30,635 nucleotides of DNA from Sulfuricaulis sp049587675 (GTDB lineage: Bacteria; Pseudomonadota; Gammaproteobacteria; Acidiferrobacterales; Sulfurifustaceae): positions 1-30,635 of the forward strand of contig NZ_JBAVEJ010000111.1 of the NCBI RefSeq assembly GCF_049587675.1, in the 5' to 3' direction. Shown one piece after another: positions 1-5,671 of this stretch. The notes beneath the pieces are model-generated. The model was not told the origin of the DNA, ran no database searches, and saw only the letters and a program-made list of their open reading frames with translations. The position numbers were made by a program, and so were the translations under genes. Position 1 is the stretch's first letter; each line of letters opens with the position of its first letter.

Positions 1-1690
1 TGACCATCGGCTTGGCGCGCGATCCGCTCGATTCGATACGCTTGAGAATTCCCGTTTTCTCCTCGTCGTCGAGCGCGTAATGGATTTCCTTGCCCACGTC
101 GATACGGTACAACGGCGGCATGGCGACGCACACGCGGCCGTCCGCCACCAGTGGCCGGAAGTGGCGCACGAACAGCGCGCACAACAGTGTCGCGATGTGC
201 GCGCCGTCGGAATCGGCGTCCGCGAGAATACACACCTTGCCGTAACGCAGGCCCTCGAGATTGCTCGATCCCGGATCGACCCCGAGCGCCACGGCGATAT
301 CGTGCACTTCCTGTGAGCCCAACACCTCTGCGGATTCCACTTCCCAGGTGTTCAGAATTTTGCCGCGCAGCGGCATAATCGCCTGAAAATCGCGGTCGCG
401 CGCCTGCTTGGCGGAACCGCCCGCGGAATCGCCTTCCACCAGAAACAGCTCGGTGCGCGACAAGTCCTGGGCCACGCAATCCGCGAGCTTGCCGGGCAGC
501 GCCGGGCCGGTGCCGATTTTCTTGCGCGCGACTTTTTTATCGGCGCGTTGCCGCTCCTGCGCGGATTCGATCGCAAGCGCCGCGATCTTCTCGGCGTCGG
601 CCACGTGCTGGTTGAGCCACAGACTGAAGCTGTCCTTGGCCACGCCCTGCACGAAACTGGCGGCCTCGCGCGAAGTCAGCCGTTCCTTGGTCTGCCCCGA
701 AAACTGCGGGTCGCGCATCTTGAGCGAAAACACGTAGCTCGACTTGCCCCAGATGTCCTCGGGCGCGAGCTTCACGCCGCGCGGCAGCAGGTCACGGAAC
801 TCGCAGAATTCGCGCATGGCGTCGGTGAGCCCGGCGCGGTAACCGTTGATATGCGTGCCGTCCTGCGTGGTCGGAATGAGATTGACGTAGCTTTCCATAA
901 TCGGCTCACCGCCCGCCGGCAGCCACACAATCGCCCAGTCCACCTCGCCGTCGTCGCCCTTGTGGTGACCGACGAAGGGTTCGTCGGGAAGATACTCCCA
1001 GCCCTCGATCTGGGTCTTGAGGTAATCCTTGAGGCCGTCCTCGTAATGCCACTCCTCGTTATCCTTGGCATCGGCTTCGTTCGTGAAACTGATGTACAGA
1101 CCCGGACAAAGCACCGCCTTGGCGCGCAATACGTGCTTCAGGCGCGGGACGTGGAACTTTACCGTGTCGAAAAACTGGGCATCGGGCCAGAAACGGATGA
1201 TGCTGCCGGTGACGCTTTTTTGCGCCTTGCCCACCGCCTTCAATTCCGATGTCTTCTGCCCGTCGGCATAGGACATGCGGTATTCCTTGCCGTCGCGTCG
1301 CACCGTGACTTCGAGTTTGTGCGACAGCGCATTGACCACCGAAACGCCCACGCCGTGCAAACCGCCGGAGTAGGTGTAATTCTTGTTCGAGAACTTGCCA
1401 CCCGCGTGCAGGCGCGTGAGGATCACCTCGACGCCCGAGACGCCCTCCTCCTTGTGCTTGTCCACCGGCATGCCACGGCCGTTGTCCGCGACCGAGAGCG
1501 AGCCGTCGGCGTGCAGCGTGACGTCGATCGCGCTGCAATGACCGACGATGGCCTCGTCCACGCTGTTGTCGACCACTTCCTGGGCGAGATGGTTCGGTCG
1601 GTCAGTCTGCGTGTACATACCCGGACGGCGGCGCACCGGCTCGAGGCCGGTCAGGACTTCAATGGCGGAGGAATCGTAGACGGCGCTCAT
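1..1690 (-). CDS. parE: DNA topoisomerase IV subunit B (ParE), 3' end cut by the window
   Basis: ATPase subunit of topoisomerase IV, which partners ParC to decatenate and relax daughter chromosomes. The open frame runs from ATG at 1690 to the window edge (563 codons; the family is about 630), so only the end of the C-terminal domain is missing. Seen: the N-terminal GHKL ATPase with IEVLTGLEPVRRRPGMY at 10-26, the ATP/Mg motif EVVDNSVDEA at 38-47, and GGLHGVGVSVVNALS of the ATP lid. The TOPRIM domain has EGDSAGGSAKQARDR near residue 415 and DADSDGAHIATLLCALF near 490. The sequence follows ParE rather than GyrB: for example TRPNH-like TDRPNHLAQEVVDNS, and no GyrB-type insertion was noticed. No good Shine-Dalgarno precedes the ATG. 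The CNP1-like gene ends only 26 nt upstream, so the two are probably co-transcribed. Confidence 0.96.
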   Translation of the reverse strand, partial: MSAVYDSSAIEVLTGLEPVRRRPGMYTQTDRPNHLAQEVVDNSVDEAIVGHCSAIDVTLHADGSLSVADNGRGMPVDKHKEEGVSGVEVILTRLHAGGKFSNKNYTYSGGLHGVGVSVVNALSHKLEVTVRRDGKEYRMSYADGQKTSELKAVGKAQKSVTGSIIRFWPDAQFFDTVKFHVPRLKHVLRAKAVLCPGLYISFTNEADAKDNEEWHYEDGLKDYLKTQIEGWEYLPDEPFVGHHKGDDGEVDWAIVWLPAGGEPIMESYVNLIPTTQDGTHINGYRAGLTDAMREFCEFRDLLPRGVKLAPEDIWGKSSYVFSLKMRDPQFSGQTKERLTSREAASFVQGVAKDSFSLWLNQHVADAEKIAALAIESAQERQRADKKVARKKIGTGPALPGKLADCVAQDLSRTELFLVEGDSAGGSAKQARDRDFQAIMPLRGKILNTWEVESAEVLGSQEVHDIAVALGVDPGSSNLEGLRYGKVCILADADSDGAHIATLLCALFVRHFRPLVADGRVCVAMPPLYRIDVGKEIHYALDDEEKTGILKRIESSGSRAKPMV

Positions 1691-1716
1691 GATGAAAAAT
1701 TATTCATAAAAATACA

Positions 1717-2292
1717 TCAGGGATTATTTTGCAACTGGCGCCGCAGGTCTTCCGGCGAGGGCGCAGACTTCTGCGCATCGCAGATATAGCGGCGGTAAAT
1801 TACATCGCGAAAGGCATTGATCTCCGATCGCGGGACCGTCTGCCACTGGGGATTCGCCACCGGCGACCATGTGTGTTGAGAAGTGCCAATGGCGTAGGTC
1901 TTGTATTGCCGCGTGTCGCAACGGTATCCGTCGTAGAACACGCTGCGCGCGCCGGAAGGACTTTCCACGATGAGCGCGAATCGCGCGACAAGGTCCGGGG
2001 CGCGCGAAATGGATTTACCGTCTATGTATATCTTCAGCGTGTCGGTGCTGTTCATAGCCACCGGCAACAGATCGCGATCCTCGGGATAAGGCGGGAGTAC
2101 GACGGCGCTCTCCTTCCATTTCTCGGTGTATTTTTCATCAAAGGAGAATTCGCTCGGCTCGTCTCCATAGATGTCTTTCTTGGCGAGCACGGGATGGGAC
2201 ACGATAGCGAACGCCAAGGCCAGCAGCGGAAGGCTGATGGCAAATCGGCGGCATCCGATCCGTAAAGCTGAAATCCGGGAGGTCCCTCGCAT
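1717..2292 (-). CDS. CNP1-like family exported protein
   Basis: A 191-residue protein matching my memory of the CNP1-like family (PF08750), whose function is unknown. The N-terminus has basic residues, then a hydrophobic run SLPLLALAFAIVSHPVLA and AKK, a likely Sec signal peptide cleaved near residue 37. The mature part carries the family hallmarks WKESAVVLPPYPEDRDLLPV, YIDGKSISRAPDLVARFALIVESPSGA, an RCDTRQYKTYAIG stretch and a C-terminal VIYRRYICD. The two cysteines RC and IC could form a disulfide in the periplasm. ATG 2292 was chosen over the upstream in-frame start at 2361 because it places the signal peptide at the N-terminus. A -10-like TATACT lies only 9 nt upstream, so the mRNA may be nearly leaderless. 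It sits just ahead of parE. Confidence 0.8.
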   Translation of the reverse strand: MRGTSRISALRIGCRRFAISLPLLALAFAIVSHPVLAKKDIYGDEPSEFSFDEKYTEKWKESAVVLPPYPEDRDLLPVAMNSTDTLKIYIDGKSISRAPDLVARFALIVESPSGARSVFYDGYRCDTRQYKTYAIGTSQHTWSPVANPQWQTVPRSEINAFRDVIYRRYICDAQKSAPSPEDLRRQLQNNP

Positions 2293-2301
2293 CGGGCGCG
2301 C

Positions 2302-2307
2302 AGTATA
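2302..2307 (-). promoter_or_regulatory. Candidate -10 box for the CNP1-like gene and parE
   Basis: On the minus strand TATACT lies 9 nt before the ATG at 2292. The spaced upstream hexamer TCGTGC is a poor -35 element. If used, transcription would begin almost at the start codon. This is a motif match only. Confidence 0.4.
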
Positions 2308-2333
2308 CAGCAGATACGCGCGATGCACGAGGC

Positions 2334-2363
2334 GCGTGATCAGCCGCGAACGGCCGATCACGC
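2334..2363 (-). terminator. Stable hairpin after the DUF3501 gene (operon 3' end)
   Basis: Minus-strand RNA folds as GCGUGAUC / GAUCACGC (8 bp), one G-U pair, then GCCG / CGGC closing a UUCG loop. It begins 17 nt beyond the stop codon of the DUF3501 gene. The G-U pair becomes an A-C mismatch on the opposite strand, so the structure favours minus-strand RNA. No U tract follows. It may therefore be a 3'-end stabiliser or a Rho-assisted end rather than a classic intrinsic terminator. Confidence 0.55.
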
Positions 2364-2379
2364 ATGCGCACGGCGCAAT

Positions 2380-3009
2380 TCAGCTCGACAAATCCCGCGC
2401 CAGGGAATCGCGCGTGGCCGCCGGGATCGGGTCGACCACATGGGTGTAGGCTGGATGATCGATGCCCATGGCGACCTCCGTACCCTGCTTGACGGCCTTG
2501 ACCATCTCGGGGGCAAGTTCAAAACGCATGAAATGCACGGCGGAGGTTTTTTCCTCATCTTCGCGTTCCAGGTCCTCGTCCACATGCGGGCGTACCGGTT
2601 CGAAACCCGCGACTCGGACCCAAACCCGGTTTTCAACGCCTTTCAGACGCTTCAAAGCCTCGCGGCGTTCTTCTACCTCCGGGAACTCGACCATGAAAGT
2701 CGCCTTCCAATTACTGCCGTCCGGGATGAGCGGATTGTAGGCGGCGAGCTCGTCGTTGATGCCCTCGGCCTCGAAAATGCGCTCGATGCGCAGCATCTCC
2801 TGCACCTGATACTGCATGGTCAGCCGGTCCTCAAAATAAAGCGTGGCGTTCGGGCCGATGGCCACCTGGCGGTGCTGCTTGTGCGCCATGACCTCGGCGC
2901 GCAGTCGGGGCCGAAGCTCGGCGTATTTCTCGAGCGGATAGAGGTCGTCGCGCGTCAGCTTTTTCATGGCGTTGCTCTCGCTGAGTAGGCCGGAAATTTG
3001 ATTTAGCAT
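2380..3009 (-). CDS. DUF3501 family protein
   Basis: A 209-residue soluble protein with the features I associate with DUF3501: KKLTRDDLYPLEKYAELRPRLRAEVMAHK, GPNATLYFEDRLTMQYQVQEMLRIERIFE, AYNPLIPDGSNWKATFMVEFPEVEERR, and EEKTSAVHFMRFEL followed by AMGIDHPAY. No catalytic motif, signal peptide or membrane segment is visible, and the function is unknown. The start at 3009 is preferred because AAGGAG stands 7 nt before it. A second ATG at 2967 (MKKLTRDD) matches where many family members begin but has a weak ribosome site. The gene follows the EncFtn gene by 4 nt, so the two are surely co-translated from one mRNA. Linkage to rubrerythrin, EncFtn and the Fe-S protein suggests a role in peroxide or iron handling; this is inference. 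Confidence 0.85.
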   Translation of the reverse strand: MLNQISGLLSESNAMKKLTRDDLYPLEKYAELRPRLRAEVMAHKQHRQVAIGPNATLYFEDRLTMQYQVQEMLRIERIFEAEGINDELAAYNPLIPDGSNWKATFMVEFPEVEERREALKRLKGVENRVWVRVAGFEPVRPHVDEDLEREDEEKTSAVHFMRFELAPEMVKAVKQGTEVAMGIDHPAYTHVVDPIPAATRDSLARDLSS

Positions 3010-3013
3010 TGAC

Positions 3014-3319
3014 TCACTCCTTGCTCTTGTGTTCAAGGCCGGTGATGGGTTTTTTGGTGAACAGGTAATCCCGCAGCTCCTTGGAGAATCTCTTGTCGTG
3101 GCGGCGTATCCACTCGAGCACCATCGCGGCATGCTCCTTTTCCTCGTCTCGGTTGTGCGCCAGGATGGCACGCAGTTCCACATCCTGACAGGCATCGACC
3201 CGCTGGTTATACCAGTCCACCGCTTCCAATTCTTCCATCAACGACACGATGGCGCGGTGCATGTCCCGGGTTTCTTCGGATAGATCTTCAATTGCTTCGT
3301 GATAACCCTCGTTTGCCAT
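3014..3319 (-). CDS. EncFtn-type ferritin-like protein lacking a recognisable encapsulin tag
   Basis: A 101-residue single-domain helical protein closely resembling encapsulated ferritin (EncFtn), which forms a decamer of half-ferritin dimers and oxidises Fe(II). Seen: SLMEELEAVDWYNQRVDA at 26-43 and AHNRDEEKEHAAMVLEWIRRHD at 54-75. By alignment with the Rhodospirillum rubrum protein as I remember it (offset of two), the iron ligands E32, E62 and H65 correspond to E30, E60 and H63 here. W38/Y39 correspond to W36/Y37. The C-terminus stops at PITGLEHKSKE, without the LTVGSLR-like or GSLGIGSL-like peptide that docks cargo into encapsulin shells. No encapsulin gene is present in this window. GAGGA lies 10 nt upstream of the ATG. 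The Fe-S gene ends 18 nt before it and DUF3501 starts 4 nt after it. Confidence 0.88.
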   Translation of the reverse strand: MANEGYHEAIEDLSEETRDMHRAIVSLMEELEAVDWYNQRVDACQDVELRAILAHNRDEEKEHAAMVLEWIRRHDKRFSKELRDYLFTKKPITGLEHKSKE

Positions 3320-3337
3320 GATGTTTTTTCCTCGTAA

Positions 3338-4684
3338 TCAGATTCCATAGGCCAAGCGTAACAAGGTTAGCGGGTGTTCCGGCTTTTTATCGCTCTGTAA
3401 TCCGTTCTCGATCTGATGTCCGGCCATGGGGCAATCGCTCGAATAATGGTCGGGGTTCGCCTGCTGCACGCGATTCACCACGGGACGGCAGATCTTCATC
3501 GAGGCGTCATGGAACTCGCTCTTCACCGCATAGGTGCCGTCATGGCCGGAACAGCGCTCGATTGTCTCGATCTTGGTGCCGGCGACGAGGTTCAGCATCT
3601 CGCGGGTTTTCAGGCCGATGTTCTGCACGCGCAAATGGCATGGTACATGGTAAGCAATGGTGCCGAGTTCTTTCTTGAAATCGGTTTTCACTTTCCCTTC
3701 CTTGTGGCGCAACATGAGATATTCGAAAGGATCGAAGATCGCCTGCTTGACCTTGGCGACATCGGGATCGTCGGGAAACATGAGCGGCAGTTCCTGCTTG
3801 AACATGAGCACGCAGGACGGCACCGGCGCAACGATATCCCAGCCTTCGTTCACGAGCTTCGCCAGCACAGGAATATTCGCTTCCTTGGCGCGCGCCACGG
3901 CCTCGAGATCGCCCAGTTCGAGCTTGGGCATGCCGCAGCATTTCTCCTTCTCGGCGAGCGTCACCGGAATACCGTTATGTTCGAACACGGCGATCAGGTC
4001 TTCGCCGATATGCGGCTCGTTGTAATTGCCATAACAGGTGGCAAACAGCGCGACCCGGCCGCGCGTGCGTCCGGCCGGGGTGGCGGTAATGCCATTGCCC
4101 TTCCGGTGTTTGGTGCGCTTGCGCAGGGTCTTGCTGTGATATTCGGGGAGCAGTGCCTTGGGATGCACGCCCAGCGTTTTATCCAGAACCTTGCGCAAGA
4201 CACCGGATTTGTTCGCGGCGTTCACCGCCTGTACCACCACCGGGATGCCGGCGAGTCTGCCGACCAGATCGGTGTTTGTAAGCAGTCTGTCGCGTTTCTT
4301 CACGTCACCCTTTTTAAACTTCACCGCCTTGGCGCGCAGCAAGAGGTGCGGGAAATCCACGTTCCATTCATGCGGCGGAACGTACGGACACTTGGTCATG
4401 AAACACAAATCGCAAAGATAACAATGATCGACGACCTGCCAGTAGTCCTGCTTCTTGACCCCGTCGACTTCCATCGTGGGCGAGTTGTCCACCAGGTCGA
4501 ACAACGTGGGAAAGGCCTGACACAAACTGACGCAGCGGCGGCAACCATGGCAGATGTCGAAGACGCGCTCGAGCTCTTTCATCAGCGCCTTTTCGTCGTA
4601 AAACGCGGGCTGCTTCCAGTCGAGCGGATGGCGCGTCGGCGCCTTGAGACTACCTTCGCGTTGGCCTTCAGTCGGTTGGCTCAT
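3338..4684 (-). CDS. (Fe-S)-binding protein with two 4Fe-4S sites and CCG domains, GlpC/HdrD-like
   Basis: A 448-residue soluble redox protein. Two ferredoxin-type clusters are encoded by C45-x2-C48-x2-C51-x3-C55 and C88-x2-C91-x2-C94-x4-C99, each followed by proline nearby. Two cysteine-rich (CCG/DUF224) domains follow: C217, C249-C250-G and C291 in the first, and C349, C378 and C418 in the second. The second has CSG where the first has CCG. This layout matches GlpC of anaerobic glycerol-3-phosphate dehydrogenase and the HdrD subunit of heterodisulfide reductase, which pass electrons between clusters and partner proteins. No membrane segment is seen, and no catalytic dehydrogenase partner is adjacent. 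Its neighbours are rubrerythrin (upstream) and EncFtn (18 nt downstream). An electron supply role to the diiron proteins is plausible but inferred. An in-frame stop just upstream fixes ATG 4684; its ribosome site is weak. Confidence 0.86.
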   Translation of the reverse strand: MSQPTEGQREGSLKAPTRHPLDWKQPAFYDEKALMKELERVFDICHGCRRCVSLCQAFPTLFDLVDNSPTMEVDGVKKQDYWQVVDHCYLCDLCFMTKCPYVPPHEWNVDFPHLLLRAKAVKFKKGDVKKRDRLLTNTDLVGRLAGIPVVVQAVNAANKSGVLRKVLDKTLGVHPKALLPEYHSKTLRKRTKHRKGNGITATPAGRTRGRVALFATCYGNYNEPHIGEDLIAVFEHNGIPVTLAEKEKCCGMPKLELGDLEAVARAKEANIPVLAKLVNEGWDIVAPVPSCVLMFKQELPLMFPDDPDVAKVKQAIFDPFEYLMLRHKEGKVKTDFKKELGTIAYHVPCHLRVQNIGLKTREMLNLVAGTKIETIERCSGHDGTYAVKSEFHDASMKICRPVVNRVQQANPDHYSSDCPMAGHQIENGLQSDKKPEHPLTLLRLAYGI

Positions 4685-4776
4685 GGTCGAATCTGTATGA
4701 CGATAAATTCAGGATATCTTCCTTTTTATGGCTGCGACCAGCTTTGACCGCCATCAAACGCGGCCAGGAAGAATGA

Positions 4777-4808
4777 AGCGACGGGCGGGTACACCCGAAC
4801 CCGTCGCT
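4777..4808 (-). terminator. Strong hairpin between rubrerythrin and the Fe-S gene (attenuator or partial terminator)
   Basis: In minus-strand RNA AGCGACGGG pairs with CCCGUCGCU (9 bp perfect), and within it CGGG pairs with CCCG across a UUbulge-like step and a UGUA loop. It starts 13 nt after the rubrerythrin stop codon and is followed by UUCAUUCUUCC, a modest pyrimidine run. It could reduce read-through into the Fe-S, EncFtn and DUF3501 genes, leaving rubrerythrin the most abundant product, or protect the rubrerythrin mRNA end. Confidence 0.6.
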
Positions 4809-4821
4809 CATGGCTGACGAT

Positions 4822-5244
4822 TTACTTGCCGAGAGTGTCCAGGGCCTTCTGGAACCGGTTGGCATGCGAGCGCTCAGCTTTGGCCAGCGTCTCGAACCAG
4901 TCGGCGATTTCGGCAAAACCCTCGTCGCGCGCGGCCTTGGCCATGCCCGGGTACATATCGGTATACTCGTGGGTCTCACCGGCAATGGCTGCCTTCAGGT
5001 TGTCGGAAGTGACGCCGATCGGGAGGCCGGTGGCCGGGTCGCCGCATTGCTCGAGATACTCGAGATGCCCGTGGGCGTGGCCGGTTTCACCTTCGGCGGT
5101 GGAGCGGAATACGGCGGACACATCGTTGTATCCCTCTACGTCAGCCTTAGCAGCAAAATACAGATAGCGGCGGTTGGCCTGGGATTCACCGGCGAAAGCG
5201 GCCTTTAGGTTGTTTTCGGTCTTGCTTCCTTTCAGTTTTGACAT
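4822..5244 (-). CDS. Rubrerythrin-type diiron protein without rubredoxin domain
   Basis: A 140-residue four-helix-bundle diiron protein that reduces hydrogen peroxide (or reacts with oxygen) in the cytoplasm. Likely metal ligands by the rubrerythrin pattern are E20 (AGESQANRRY), E53 and H56 (AEGETGHAHGH), E90/E93 (AGETHEYTDMY), and E124 and H127 (KAERSHANRF). Canonical rubrerythrins of about 190 residues end in a rubredoxin-like Cys4 domain. This one stops after the bundle, so electrons must come from another protein, perhaps the Fe-S protein encoded next; that link is inferred. GAGGAG lies 7 nt before the ATG. It is the first gene of the operon, about 75 nt downstream of a near-consensus promoter whose -10 box is buried in a palindrome, so repression lifted by peroxide or metal status is likely. 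Confidence 0.92.
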   Translation of the reverse strand: MSKLKGSKTENNLKAAFAGESQANRRYLYFAAKADVEGYNDVSAVFRSTAEGETGHAHGHLEYLEQCGDPATGLPIGVTSDNLKAAIAGETHEYTDMYPGMAKAARDEGFAEIADWFETLAKAERSHANRFQKALDTLGK

Positions 5245-5302
5245 GATTGACTCCTCGTTGACAGGCAGTTAACAGTAACATTATGAATCTAAAAATTATT
5301 TC

Positions 5303-5319
5303 AATCGAACGATTCGATT
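5303..5319. promoter_or_regulatory. Second palindrome in the rubrerythrin leader
   Basis: AATCGAA-CGA-TTCGATT is a perfect 7-3-7 inverted repeat just downstream of the predicted transcription start. It shares its last three bases with the palindrome over the -10 box. It could be a second operator or a weak leader hairpin. I do not recognise the regulator family. Confidence 0.5.
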
Positions 5320-5335
5320 TAGAACAATTCTAAAT
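5317..5335. promoter_or_regulatory. Fur-family (Irr/PerR)-like operator over the rubrerythrin -10 box
   Basis: ATTTAGAA-CAA-TTCTAAAT is a perfect 8-3-8 palindrome. TTTAGAA-N3-TTCTAAA is close to the iron-control element described for Irr and resembles PerR-type boxes (TTAGAAT/ATTCTAA arms). It fully covers the -10 hexamer, as expected for a repressor site. The palindrome is seen directly; the regulator assignment is inference, and no regulator gene lies in the window. Confidence 0.65.
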
Positions 5336-5355
5336 AAGTTAAAAACCCTTGTCAA
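5327..5355 (-). promoter_or_regulatory. Sigma-70 promoter of the rubrerythrin operon
   Basis: On the minus strand TTGACA (5350-5355) is separated by exactly 17 nt from TAGAAT (5327-5332). This is the best promoter in the window and directs transcription into the rubrerythrin gene at 5244. The predicted start is near 5320, giving a leader of about 75 nt. Confidence 0.8.
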
Positions 5356-5671
5356 CCGCGGACTTTCCCAGCTGGCCAATTCAATGGAGATTAGGTGGAA
5401 TGTAGCTATTCTTAGATTCAGGCGTCGCATAGACCATTTACTGTGCTGGCCACAACCCAGGCACCATTATCCCGGCAAAGAATTAGCGAGGGCAGGCAGC
5501 ACGAAAGGTCGGTAAAAAATTGAGACCGCATCGTTCCGGCGCAGGAATTTGAATGCGAACTTCAAAAAGCGCAGGGACCAGGAGGAAAAATGATTTGGCG
5601 CAGCAGAATATCTAAACTATATTTGATTGACCCGGCGCAAAAGCAGTGACGCTTACCTAGATTTCCACATC
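5356..5671. other. Intergenic region upstream of pilB
   Basis: This stretch separates the rubrerythrin promoter from pilB. Apart from the small leader ORF at 5590-5649 I see no gene, tRNA or convincing promoter. TTGAGA at 5520 with AGGAAT 17 nt later is a poor sigma-70 match, and no sigma-54 GG-N10-GC element stood out. No pilA gene is present here. Confidence 0.5.
5590..5649 (+). CDS. Possible 19-residue leader peptide upstream of pilB
   Basis: ATG at 5590 follows a near-ideal ribosome site, AGGAGG with 4 nt spacing. The frame encodes MIWRSRISKLYLIDPAQKQ before TGA at 5647-5649. It ends 22 nt before the pilB ATG, which has no recognisable Shine-Dalgarno of its own, and it is in a different frame. 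It may be a leader ORF that feeds ribosomes to pilB, or a chance match. I do not recognise the peptide. Confidence 0.35.
   Translation: MIWRSRISKLYLIDPAQKQ

Noticed and set aside
548..1789. Plus-strand 413-codon open frame opposite parE
   Set aside because: It lies antisense to an unmistakable parE with intact ATPase and TOPRIM motifs. Its translation has no family features and fits the empty antisense frames of GC-rich codon usage.
3416..4747. Plus-strand 443-codon open frame opposite the Fe-S gene
   Set aside because: The minus strand encodes two complete 4Fe-4S motifs and CCG domains; the antisense product is His/Arg-rich without recognisable domains.
4668..4811. 47-codon frame between rubrerythrin and the Fe-S gene
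   Set aside because: Its ATG is 11 nt after the rubrerythrin stop but has no ribosome site, its sequence runs through the hairpin, and it overlaps the Fe-S gene start; it looks like spacer sequence.
5356..5589. Possible tRNA, sRNA or pilA gene before pilB
   Set aside because: No cloverleaf, no prepilin leader motif and no clear promoter-terminator pair were found.
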